A stretch of 6,746 bases of DNA from Planctomycetota bacterium (GCA_022447405.1 JAKVCE010000058.1:2683-9428), one strand, 5' to 3'. Counted from the stretch's first letter, positions 1 through 5,882 are shown. The notes: generated from the sequence alone by a model not told the origin. A program made the numbers and translations.

Positions 1-754
1 GCCCGCGCCCCTCTTCGTCCCGCTGACTCGCAGCGTAGGCGTGAGTGACCTCGCACGCGTCACCGAGACCTCTGACGCGGCCCCCTTCAAGCCAGAGTGC
101 CTCATCGCACATCTGCCGCACGTCGTAGAGCGCGTGGCTGCAGAGCACGAGGGTGCCGCCCGCCGCGCGGAAGGCTGAGAGTCGGTCGACGCACTTCTTC
201 TGGAAGGCGAGGTCTCCGACAGCGAAGACCTCATCGAGCAAGAGCACCTCAGGCTCCACGCACATCGCAGCGGCGAAGCCGAGCCTCATGGCCATCCCGG
301 TGGAGAAGGTGCCGACGGGCTCGTCGGCGAAGTCTGTGAGCTCGGCGAACTCGATGGCCTCCTCGACCCGCGCGCGAGCCTGACGCGCGCTGAGTCCCAA
401 GAGGACGGCGTTCTGGAAGGCGTTCTGGCGCGCGCTGAAGCCAGGGTGGAAGCCCGCCCCGAGCTCCAAGAGGGACGCGACCCGCCCGCTCCTGCGGAGG
501 CGGCCAGCGCTCGGCGCCGTGGTCTGTGAGAGCAGCTTCAGGAGGGTGGACTTCCCCGCCCCGTTCGGACCCACGAGGCCCAAGGAGCCGCCGCGAGCGA
601 GCTGGAAGGAGACCCCCTCTAAGGCGCGCACCTCACGGTGCCCGCAGCTGCGTCCCGCCGTGAGGGCCTCGAGCGCGCGCGCCCAGGGGCCGTCCCAGCG
701 CTTGTAGGACTTGCCGAGGTCTTGGGCCTCGATGGCGTAGCGCGGGCTCCTCAT
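1..754 (-). CDS. ABC transporter ATP-binding protein, polysaccharide/O-antigen export type (Wzt/TagH-like), 3' end cut off by the window
   Basis: This is the nucleotide-binding subunit expected to power export of a lipid-linked polysaccharide through the neighbouring permease at the inner membrane. I translated about 251 codons from the ATG at 754. The Walker A is GPNGAGKST (codons near 574-548), followed by the LLELGAGFHPGF segment typical of Wzt/TagH ATPases. The ABC signature is the divergent FSTGMAMRLGFA, where this subfamily usually has YSSGM-R-FA. Walker B is VLLLDEVFAVGD and the H-loop is CSHALYD. All ATPase motifs are intact. The start overlaps the permease stop in an ATGA (751-754), which implies translational coupling. 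The frame is still open at base 1, so a C-terminal carbohydrate-binding domain, as in long Wzt proteins, cannot be confirmed or excluded. Family assignment is firm; the exported glycan is unknown. Confidence 0.93.
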   Translation of the reverse strand, partial: MRSPRYAIEAQDLGKSYKRWDGPWARALEALTAGRSCGHREVRALEGVSFQLARGGSLGLVGPNGAGKSTLLKLLSQTTAPSAGRLRRSGRVASLLELGAGFHPGFSARQNAFQNAVLLGLSARQARARVEEAIEFAELTDFADEPVGTFSTGMAMRLGFAAAMCVEPEVLLLDEVFAVGDLAFQKKCVDRLSAFRAAGGTLVLCSHALYDVRQMCDEALWLEGGRVRGLGDACEVTHAYAASQRDEEGRG

Positions 755-1668
755 GCGGCCACCTCGTCAGCGAGGCCGCCGCGCAGCGCGCGCGCGGAGG
801 AGAGGCCCAGGCAGAGCGCGCCGAGGGCCCAGGGCGTGAAGCGGAGGAGGTCTTCGCTCAAGCTCGCCCGCGCGAAGGGCGCCGCGCCCTCACCCAAGAG
901 GACCCAGCGCCAAGCCTCGACCAGGCTGTGCATCGGGTTGGCCTCGATCCACCCGAGCCAGGGCTCGATGGCGGGGAGCGCCGCGGGGTCAGCCACCCAG
1001 AAGATCGGGGTCGTGAACATCCACACGGTAAGCGCGACGCCAACGAGGCTGGCGGTGTCACGCAAGACGACCTGGGCGCACGCGAGCGCGAGGCCGAGGC
1101 CGAGCGTCCACGCGAGGTGCAGGACGATGAGCAGGCCGGCGAGGGCGAGGTGCGAGGCGGAGGGGTTCACGCCTGCCACGAGCCACGCCACAGGGACAAA
1201 GACCGCTGCGCCGACGGTGAAGGTCATGAAGCTGGTCAAGACCGGCTGCAGCACCAAGAGGTCCGCCGGGAAGGAGGAGCGCTGTACGAGGTTGCGGCTC
1301 TCGAAGAAGGTCGTCGACGCGCGCGAGGCGCAGTCTGCGAAGGAGGTCCACGCCAAGACTCCCGCGAAGATCCAGACGGCGCCCAAGGCGGGGCTCGCGT
1401 CGGGCGCGGCGGGGCGCAGGCCGAAGAGCTCGCTGAAGACGAAGGCGTAGACCAAGAAGAGCGCGAGCGGCTGGACGAAGGGCCAGAGCGGGCCGAGGGC
1501 GGTCCCCAAGAAGCGCGCGCGCCACTCGCGACGCACCCAGGTCAGCACGAGGTCGCGGTGAGCGAGCGCGCGCTCCGGGTAACGCCAGAGCTCGGCGATG
1601 TAGTCAGCGGGGCCGGGTCGATCGGGACCGATCCAACCACCGTGGGCGCGGGGGACGTGGTGGGGCAT
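751..1668 (-). CDS. ABC-2 type transporter permease, polysaccharide export (Wzm/TagG/KpsM-like)
   Basis: This is the integral-membrane subunit that, as a dimer with the adjacent ATPase, would form the channel for a lipid-linked glycan. At 305 residues it is slightly longer than the usual 260-290, because of a hydrophilic N-terminus. An amphipathic segment near residues 38-58 (RDLVLTWVRREWRARF, then LGPLWPF) matches the family pattern of an R-rich helix before the first membrane span. Hydrophobic spans are visible at about 60-82, 95-111, 143-165, 173-198, 206-225 and 276-294, giving the expected six. The NLVQRSSFP segment (125-133) and the NP pair (244-245) also recur in the family. The ATG at 1668 is supported by a strong AGGGAGGG nine bases upstream. 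The stop overlaps the ATPase start by four bases. Glycan specificity (O-antigen, capsule, teichoic-like) cannot be read from sequence. Confidence 0.93.
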   Translation of the reverse strand: MPHHVPRAHGGWIGPDRPGPADYIAELWRYPERALAHRDLVLTWVRREWRARFLGTALGPLWPFVQPLALFLVYAFVFSELFGLRPAAPDASPALGAVWIFAGVLAWTSFADCASRASTTFFESRNLVQRSSFPADLLVLQPVLTSFMTFTVGAAVFVPVAWLVAGVNPSASHLALAGLLIVLHLAWTLGLGLALACAQVVLRDTASLVGVALTVWMFTTPIFWVADPAALPAIEPWLGWIEANPMHSLVEAWRWVLLGEGAAPFARASLSEDLLRFTPWALGALCLGLSSARALRGGLADEVAA

Positions 1669-1676
1669 GGCGATGC

Positions 1677-1694
1677 GCCCTCCCTAGAGAGGGC
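1677..1694 (-). promoter_or_regulatory. Inverted repeat overlapping the permease ribosome-binding site
   Basis: GCCCTC (1677-1682) and GAGGGC (1689-1694) are perfect inverted arms of six G/C-rich pairs around a six-base loop. In the permease mRNA the second arm contains the core of the AGGGAGGG ribosome-binding site, so folding would hide it. That is seen directly; a regulatory role is inference. Confidence 0.4.
1678..1685 (-). promoter_or_regulatory. Strong Shine-Dalgarno of the ABC permease
   Basis: On the minus strand AGGGAGGG lies nine bases before the ATG at 1668. It is the strongest ribosome-binding site in the window and fixes the permease start. It is also one arm of an inverted repeat (1677-1694), so the site could be masked in the mRNA. 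Confidence 0.7.
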
Positions 1695-1788
1695 CTCAAC
1701 CGTTTGGTTCGGTGCTCGGAGCCCCCCTGATTGAGCCCCATGCCCAAAATCCGACATCCCAAAGCCACGACGACCCGCGCCGCCACGC

Positions 1789-1817
1789 CCAATATGGCGT
1801 AAATCCTTACTTTTCAA
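1789..1817 (-). promoter_or_regulatory. Weak candidate promoter for the exporter genes
   Basis: In the AT-richer part of the gap, the minus strand carries TTGAAA (1817-1812, five of six matches to a -35 box). It is followed after 17 bases by TATTGG (1794-1789), only a partial -10 match; CATATT at 15 bases spacing is the alternative. Transcription from here would give a leader of roughly 110 bases before the permease ATG. The location is sensible but the match is modest. A TCCTTA-N12-TAAGGA inverted repeat (1804-1827) spans the -35 element and could be an operator. Confidence 0.25.
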
Positions 1818-1844
1818 TGGATAAGGACAATCTTCTAGCGGCTT

Positions 1845-1863
1845 CGCAGGGGCGCTCCCTGCG
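1845..1863. other. GC-rich hairpin in the gap between the lipoprotein and exporter genes
   Basis: CGCAGGG (1845-1851) and CCCTGCG (1857-1863) are perfect seven-base inverted arms with a five-base loop. There is no adjoining T-run on the minus strand, so this is not a textbook terminator. It may aid transcription stop for the upstream cluster or have no role. Confidence 0.3.
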
Positions 1864-1889
1864 CTCAAAATTACCGCTTATCGAGCCTA

Positions 1890-1913
1890 AGCAGCCGAAC
1901 GGAACAGGCTGCT
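1890..1913 (-). terminator. Terminator-like hairpin directly after the lipoprotein stop
   Basis: AGCAGCC and GGCTGCT (1890-1896 and 1907-1913) form a seven-pair stem with a ten-base loop, starting on the last base of the lipoprotein stop codon. Only TT follows on the minus strand, so intrinsic termination would be weak. A second hairpin (1845-1863) lies about 27 bases further on. Together they mark a plausible end for the der cluster. Confidence 0.35.
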
Positions 1914-2383
1914 CATCGCTCCCTGCGAGCGCCCCCAGAGACGAGGCTGCCCTTGATGACCTGCAACAAGAAGCGCGCGCGCTCCCTGGAGTCGCGAGCC
2001 TCCTCCCAGTCCGCGTACTGCGGGTCGAGCGGCCGGGCGAGGTTCTTGTTCACTTCGCGCTGCACGCGCACCTCGATGGAGAGCTTCCCTGTGTCGGTCG
2101 TGGAGTACTTGACCCACGCGCGCTCTCGAAAGCCCTGGCCGCTGAAGGGCGCGAGCTCCGTGCGCCAGCCCGAGGTCACGGTGTTGTTCACCGGGTCAAA
2201 GCCCGGAGCGACCTGGGGGAAGCCTTCGCGCTCGAAGGCGATGCGCGTCACCTCCCAGAGCACGCGGCGACTGACCGTGGGCGCAGCGGACTCCTCCCAG
2301 ATCGGATCAGGGGTTGAGCTGCAGGCAGAGAGAGAGAGCAGGAGCGCCCCAGCGAGGGTCGCGCAGCGCTTGGTGATGTTCAT
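1913..2383 (-). CDS. Small secreted lipoprotein of unknown function
   Basis: I do not recognise this 156-residue protein. It begins with a clear lipoprotein signal: MNITKR, then a hydrophobic stretch (about 8-19), then the lipobox LSAC with Cys21 as the likely lipidated residue. Ser-Ser follows the Cys rather than Asp, which in Gram-negatives favours delivery to the outer membrane. The mature part (about 136 residues) looks like one small alpha/beta domain, with the charged helix SRRVLWEVTRIAFEREGF (38-55), alternating strands around KLSIEVRVQREV, and a C-terminal helix (near 125-148). No repeats or catalytic motif are evident. Its ATG overlaps the der stop (ATGA, 2380-2383), so translation is probably coupled to der. 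A terminator-like hairpin follows its stop. The lipoprotein call is strong; the function is open. Confidence 0.85.
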   Translation of the reverse strand: MNITKRCATLAGALLLSLSACSSTPDPIWEESAAPTVSRRVLWEVTRIAFEREGFPQVAPGFDPVNNTVTSGWRTELAPFSGQGFRERAWVKYSTTDTGKLSIEVRVQREVNKNLARPLDPQYADWEEARDSRERARFLLQVIKGSLVSGGARRER

Positions 2384-3765
2384 GAGATGGGTCCCGTCCG
2401 CTCCTTTGTCTCCCGGTCCTTGTCCTTTTCGCGCAGCACGATGCGCACAGGGACGTCCTCGAAGGGGAGCTCCTTGCGCAGCCGATTGGACAGGTATCGG
2501 ATGTAGTCCTTGGTGAACAGCTTCTTGTCATTCACGAACAGGACGAAGGTCGGCGGGCTGACCTCGGCCTGGGTCGCGTAGTGGATCTTGGCGCGATAGC
2601 CCTTCGAGTTCGGGACCCGGGCCGTGAGCGCGCGCTCTAGGACGCGGTTCAGCTCACCCGTCCCCACGCGCTGCTGGCCCTGCTCAAAGAGCCCCTCCGC
2701 CTTCTCGACGAGCTGGTCGATGCCCTTCCCCTTCTTGGCAGAGAGCTTCACGAAGGGAGCCCAGGAGAGCCCCCGCAGGTGGAGGTCTAGGTCCTCACGG
2801 AACTCTTTCAAGGTGCGCTCCGAGAGGTCCCACTTGTTCGCGGCGATCACGACGGGTGAGTGATGATCCATCACGTAGCGCGCGAGCTTCTTCTCGATGG
2901 CCGAGATCGGCTCGGTCATGTCGAAGAGGATCACGACCACGTCCGCGCGGCGGATCGCGCGGTAGCTGCGCGTGTCCGAGTAGAACTCGATCGCGTCAGC
3001 GATGCTCTTCTTCTTGCGCACCCCCGCTGTGTCGATGGCGACGAAGCGCTTCCCGTCACGCTCGAACACGACGTCCACAGAGTCCCGCGTCGTCCCCGGG
3101 ATCTCCGAGACGATCATGCGCTCCTCGCGGGCGAGCTGGTTGATGAGGGTGGACTTCCCCGCGTTGCGCCTGCCGACCACGGCGAGCTTCATCGTCGGGC
3201 GCTCCTCCTCGGGGGGCTTCTCGAGGAATCGGTCCGAGCCGAGGTGTTCGATCACCTGCTCGTAGACCTCAGTCAGCCCCTCCGCGTTCTGCGCGCTGAT
3301 AGGGAAGGGTCCGTCGCCTACGCCGAGGCGCCGAAACTCGTCAGTGCCCCACTCGAGCTCCTCGCTCTCGATCTTGTTGACGCACAAGATCACCGGGAGC
3401 CCCGCGCCACGGAGCGAGTCGGCGACCTTTCGGTCCAGAGGCGTGATGCCGTCGCGTCCGTCCACGAGGAAGAGCACGAGGTCCGCGCTCCCGATGGCGG
3501 TGGAGACCTGCTCCTCCACGTGCGGGCCCAGGTCGTCTCGATCCACGATCCCGACCCCGCCTGTGTCGATGACCTCGACCCAGCGCTCGTGGCGACCGCG
3601 GAAGAGCCGCGCCTGCACAGCGATCCGATCTCTCGTCACGCCCGCGGTGGGCTCAACGATCGAGACGCGGCTGCCGCACATGCGGTTCAAGAGCGTCGAT
3701 TTGCCGACGTTCGGGCGTCCGACGAGGCAGACGCGCGCGAGGCGCTTGTTGGAGTCATCCGTCAT
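2380..3765 (-). CDS. der: Ribosome biogenesis GTPase Der (EngA)
   Basis: Der is an essential cytoplasmic GTPase with two tandem G domains and a KH-like C-terminal domain; it acts in late 50S subunit assembly. The 461 residues are normal for the family. Domain 1 shows G1 GRPNVGKST (16-24), the G2 region AGVTRDR (41-47), G3 DTGG (67-70), G4 NKIE (130-133) and G5 ISAQNAEG (156-163). Domain 2 shows GRRNAGKST (198-206), PGTTRD (223-228), DTAG (245-248), NKWD (310-313) and SAKKGKG (342-348). The KH-like domain occupies roughly 355-445. The first G4 ends in Glu instead of the usual Asp. The ATG at 3765 is the only start available after an in-frame stop that is also the queE stop; no clear Shine-Dalgarno precedes it. 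It lies 42 bases after queE and overlaps the lipoprotein start. Confidence 0.98.
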   Translation of the reverse strand: MTDDSNKRLARVCLVGRPNVGKSTLLNRMCGSRVSIVEPTAGVTRDRIAVQARLFRGRHERWVEVIDTGGVGIVDRDDLGPHVEEQVSTAIGSADLVLFLVDGRDGITPLDRKVADSLRGAGLPVILCVNKIESEELEWGTDEFRRLGVGDGPFPISAQNAEGLTEVYEQVIEHLGSDRFLEKPPEEERPTMKLAVVGRRNAGKSTLINQLAREERMIVSEIPGTTRDSVDVVFERDGKRFVAIDTAGVRKKKSIADAIEFYSDTRSYRAIRRADVVVILFDMTEPISAIEKKLARYVMDHHSPVVIAANKWDLSERTLKEFREDLDLHLRGLSWAPFVKLSAKKGKGIDQLVEKAEGLFEQGQQRVGTGELNRVLERALTARVPNSKGYRAKIHYATQAEVSPPTFVLFVNDKKLFTKDYIRYLSNRLRKELPFEDVPVRIVLREKDKDRETKERTGPIS

Positions 3766-3807
3766 GGTTCGAGGGGGAAGGGTACGCGATCCGGGGTCAC
3801 GAGGGAC

Positions 3808-4611
3808 TCAGGGGAGCCTCCAAGCGCGGTGGAGCTGCCCCAGCACGCGCACACGGAGGCCTCTGGAGGTCGCGGCGGCGGTGAGGCCACTGAGCTCTTC
3901 GCGGGTCGGACCTGCCACGCCCCCCACCGGGGTCGCGGGCTGCAAGAAGAGCTGCAGCTCGGGAGCCAGCTCGCTGACGTCCGCAAAGAGCGCCTCGTAG
4001 ACATCGGCTGGGTGACCGCCAGCGACGACGATCTTCCCGCAAGCATCTCGGTCACGGATGGACTCCAGGAGCGCTCTGCGCGCTCGCTGCCACTCCTCGT
4101 CAGTCGACGGGCTGGACTCCTCCTCTGTGAAGCCGACAGAGGTCGGCGCCTCCATGTCGAGCGGGAGCTTGAGATCTGCGCTCACGTGATCGCACGCGTC
4201 GAGGACCCTGCGGAGGCTCAAGGGGTGCGCACCCGCAGTCTCGAGGTGAACGCGTCGCCGCTTGAGGAGCGGGCGCAGCGCCAGCAGGAACTCCGCCCAG
4301 AGCAGGGGCTCTCCCCCGGTGACGCTGACCGCCATGCGGCCGGTGGGGTCCACCTCATCGATCCATCGCTTCGCCTCCTCTGCGCTCACCCACGCTGGCT
4401 CGCTGCGCGTCTCCGCTCCCGCACGAACTCGCGCGGTCGCCGCTGGAGTGAGCTCCCAAGACCCTGGCGTGTCACACCAAACGCAGCGCAGCGGGCATCC
4501 AGCCAGGCGCAGGAACACCTGAGGGCTCCCTGCGAAGAGACCCTCTCCTTGGAACGAGGCGAAGACCTCCATGACCGGAGCCTTCACGTCCAATTGATCG
4601 CGCTGAGACAT
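3808..4611 (-). CDS. queE: 7-carboxy-7-deazaguanine synthase QueE (radical SAM)
   Basis: QueE converts 6-carboxytetrahydropterin to 7-carboxy-7-deazaguanine, the ring-contraction step on the way to preQ0 and queuosine in tRNA, using S-adenosylmethionine and a 4Fe-4S cluster. The protein has the family N-terminus FASFQGEG (17-24) and the cluster motif Cys39-x3-Cys43-x2-Cys46 followed by DTPGSW. TGGEP (98-102) fits the SAM-binding site, with HLETAG (122-127) and SADLKLP (144-150) after it. All expected residues are present. At 267 residues it is longer than typical bacterial QueE (about 210-245); extra length lies after the cluster motif and in an acidic Ser/Glu-rich stretch near 158-172. The ATG at 4611 has no obvious Shine-Dalgarno. 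No queC, queD, queF or folE is in view, so the rest of the pathway must lie elsewhere. Confidence 0.95.
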   Translation of the reverse strand: MSQRDQLDVKAPVMEVFASFQGEGLFAGSPQVFLRLAGCPLRCVWCDTPGSWELTPAATARVRAGAETRSEPAWVSAEEAKRWIDEVDPTGRMAVSVTGGEPLLWAEFLLALRPLLKRRRVHLETAGAHPLSLRRVLDACDHVSADLKLPLDMEAPTSVGFTEEESSPSTDEEWQRARRALLESIRDRDACGKIVVAGGHPADVYEALFADVSELAPELQLFLQPATPVGGVAGPTREELSGLTAAATSRGLRVRVLGQLHRAWRLP

Positions 4612-4620
4612 GAGTGAGAG

Positions 4621-4634
4621 CAGCCCGCGGGCTG
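4621..4634. repeat. 14-bp perfect palindrome just upstream of queE
   Basis: CAGCCCGCGGGCTG is a perfect palindrome ending ten bases from the queE ATG, where a ribosome-binding site would normally sit. It could be an operator half-pair or an mRNA structure. In GC-rich DNA a chance palindrome of this size is possible. Confidence 0.4.
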
Positions 4635-4643
4635 GAACGAGGA

Positions 4644-4672
4644 CGGACCCCCAGGTCGCTCCCAGGGGTCCG
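4644..4672 (-). terminator. Hairpin between the small basic protein gene and queE
   Basis: CGGACCCC (4644-4651) and GGGGTCCG (4665-4672) form an eight-pair stem with a 13-base loop. No T-run follows on the minus strand. It may attenuate transcription from the small basic protein gene into queE or protect the upstream mRNA end. Intrinsic termination is not supported. Confidence 0.3.
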
Positions 4673-4677
4673 CTCTT

Positions 4678-4695
4678 GGGCCGCGCGCGCGGCCC
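4678..4695 (-). terminator. 18-bp perfect palindrome after the small basic protein gene
   Basis: GGGCCGCGCGCGCGGCCC is a perfect 18-base palindrome starting 17 bases past the TAG of the small basic protein gene on the minus strand. With the next stem (4644-4672) it forms a tandem pair of very stable structures before queE. The following AAGAG lacks Ts, so it is at best a partial terminator or mRNA end protector. Confidence 0.35.
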
Positions 4696-4712
4696 CGATC
4701 GAGTGCGGCAGC

Positions 4713-4964
4713 CTACTCTTCGGCTTCGGCTTCGCCCTCAGCCTCTGCGCCTTCCGCAGCGGCCTCAGCGCCTTCCTCTACCGCCGGCCCCTTCTTCTTC
4801 TTGACCCGGAACTTCGTCCGGACCTTCGGGAGGCCGAGGGGAGAGTCTTCCTCAGGGTCAAAGCGCCCCTCTTGCTTCAACTTTTCGATCCGCTCAATGC
4901 GGGTGAGGACGCTGCGCTCGCCGATGAGTGAGTCGGCGCCGTGGAGGCTGGAGTGAATGCTCAT
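4713..4964 (-). CDS. Small basic protein of the Planctomycetes/Verrucomicrobia/Chlamydiae type, with an acidic tail
   Basis: The first 58 of 83 residues look like the 'small basic protein' family that I recall from the PVC superphylum (a TIGRFAM family of roughly 55-70 residues, role unknown, possibly ribosome-associated). The visible core is SVLTRIERIEKLKQEGRF (18-35), followed by SPLGLPKV (41-48) and the basic run VRTKFRVKKKK (48-58). The name match is from memory. From about residue 61 the protein changes abruptly to an Ala/Glu/Gly tail with no basic residue, making the whole protein far less basic than the family name implies. The ATG at 4964 is the natural start because MSI-SSL fits the family N-terminus; no Shine-Dalgarno is visible. 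It lies 77 bases after the SPOR-like gene and 101 bases before queE. Inverted repeats flank it on both sides. Confidence 0.8.
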   Translation of the reverse strand: MSIHSSLHGADSLIGERSVLTRIERIEKLKQEGRFDPEEDSPLGLPKVRTKFRVKKKKGPAVEEGAEAAAEGAEAEGEAEAEE

Positions 4965-4983
4965 GGGAATAGGATGGTTAGTG

Positions 4984-5031
4984 GTGTTCGTGTCGCCCCG
5001 GGGAGAACCGGGCCGTGTTCAGTTCGAACAC
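4984..5031. promoter_or_regulatory. Possible operator: GTGTTC/GAACAC sites before the small basic protein gene
   Basis: GTGTTC (5015-5020) and GAACAC (5026-5031) form a perfect inverted repeat with a five-base spacer. A third GTGTTC lies at 4984-4989. All three are in the 77-base gap ahead of the small basic protein ATG, which also holds the CCCCGGGG palindrome (4996-5003). The arrangement suits a dimeric regulator, or a hairpin after the upstream stop at 5042. No promoter boxes are clear. Confidence 0.3.
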
Positions 5032-5041
5032 TCGGTCGCGT

Positions 5042-5749
5042 TCAGCGATTGATCAGCTTGTCGATGTTGTAGGGGAAGGCGCTCGCGTAGTCGCCGGGCT
5101 TGCCATAGGGCTTGGGGCCGGGGACCAGCTGAAGCTCGCGCTGGTAGCGCATGAGATCCGGGTCGCTCTTCGAGGGGGCCGCGCCGACGCAGACGTAGAC
5201 GTAGTCACCTTTCACGATCGGGTTGACGACGGGGAAGCCCATCTCTTCGAGGTGCATCGCCGTCTGATAGGCGCGCCGCTGACCTTGCTCATCATCTCCG
5301 TAGTAGATGACCCGCAAAGTGACCATGTTCGCCTTGTCCATGAAGGCCTTGGTGTGCTGCTCCATGAGGCTCATGGAGACCGGCTCGCTCACAGGAGCCG
5401 GGGCGGGCGCCTCCGTTCGCTCAGGCTCGCTCGAGAGCGGCTCAAGCTCTTCCGGCTCGCTCATGACGAGCGCGGGCTGGATGACGGCGGCCTCTGCACC
5501 GGAGGCCGTCTCGGGCGCCGCCTGCACGGCGCCACCGACGGACCAACGACCGAGGAAGAACGCGCCGATGATGAGCGCGCTGAAGGTCACCGCGAAGACC
5601 TCTGGGGCGACGTCGGGGAGGCCACCTTTGGCCTTCCTCCTCATCGTCGGAGCAGTATTTGTCTCCTGAGAGGGACCTTCGCTCTCGGGCGAGCTCTCAT
5701 TCGACGAGGCCTGAAAGGCCTCCAGCATGTTCTTCTGTCGAGGTGTCAC
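5042..5749 (-). CDS. Single-pass membrane protein with a possible SPOR-like periplasmic domain
   Basis: I do not recognise this 235-residue protein at family level. Its layout is clear: a Ser/Glu-rich cytoplasmic N-terminus (1-35), a basic patch MRRKAK (36-41), one membrane span (about 51-67), a Pro/Glu/Ala-rich linker (about 75-123) and a C-terminal domain (about 140-210). The order strand (VTLRVIYY), helix (RRAYQTAMHLEEMGF), strands (NPIVKGDYVYVCVG), helix (DPDLMRYQREL) resembles SPOR domains, which bind denuded peptidoglycan; this is a fold-level guess. The start is GTG at 5749: an in-frame TAA lies two codons upstream, and GGAG (5761-5758) sits eight bases before it. The only close alternative is ATG at codon 8, with a poorer site. 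It is the first gene of the minus-strand cluster and diverges from the FG-GAP gene. Confidence 0.85.
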   Translation of the reverse strand: MTPRQKNMLEAFQASSNESSPESEGPSQETNTAPTMRRKAKGGLPDVAPEVFAVTFSALIIGAFFLGRWSVGGAVQAAPETASGAEAAVIQPALVMSEPEELEPLSSEPERTEAPAPAPVSEPVSMSLMEQHTKAFMDKANMVTLRVIYYGDDEQGQRRAYQTAMHLEEMGFPVVNPIVKGDYVYVCVGAAPSKSDPDLMRYQRELQLVPGPKPYGKPGDYASAFPYNIDKLINR

Positions 5750-5757
5750 TCTTTAGT

Positions 5758-5761
5758 CTCC
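5758..5761 (-). promoter_or_regulatory. Shine-Dalgarno supporting the GTG start of the membrane protein gene
   Basis: GGAG on the minus strand is eight bases before the GTG at 5749. It favours GTG over the ATG seven codons later, which has only a purine-rich AGAAGAA before it. Confidence 0.55.
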
Positions 5762-5882
5762 ACAGTTCACGGCGTTGCGATGGGTGGGAGGGAACTCCCG
5801 GGGCGGGTAGGCTGGTTCTGACTGGGCGAAGGAGCCCAGACCGAGTGCTCAAGTTGTCCAAAGAGATCGCCAGTCCCAAGAG

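Noticed and set aside
638..1734. Two long plus-strand open frames opposite the permease
   Set aside because: Their translations are low-complexity Arg/Ala/Gly text without motifs, while the minus strand encodes a clear six-span ABC-2 permease ending in an ATGA junction.
2860..4617. A 585-codon open frame on the plus strand
   Set aside because: It lies antisense to der and queE, both of which carry complete catalytic motifs on the minus strand. Its translation is Arg/Glu/Asp/His-rich with no recognisable domain, as expected for the complement of GC-rich coding DNA.
5786..5799. GGGAG-GGAA-CTCCC hairpin with a GNRA-like loop in the divergent region
   Set aside because: The stem is only five pairs, isolated, and not placed next to a start or stop, so chance is likely in this GC-rich DNA.
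5015..5821. A 268-codon plus-strand frame opposite the SPOR-like membrane protein gene
   Set aside because: The minus strand has a supported GTG start, Shine-Dalgarno, membrane span and a folded-looking domain. The plus frame shows only a complement-type composition.
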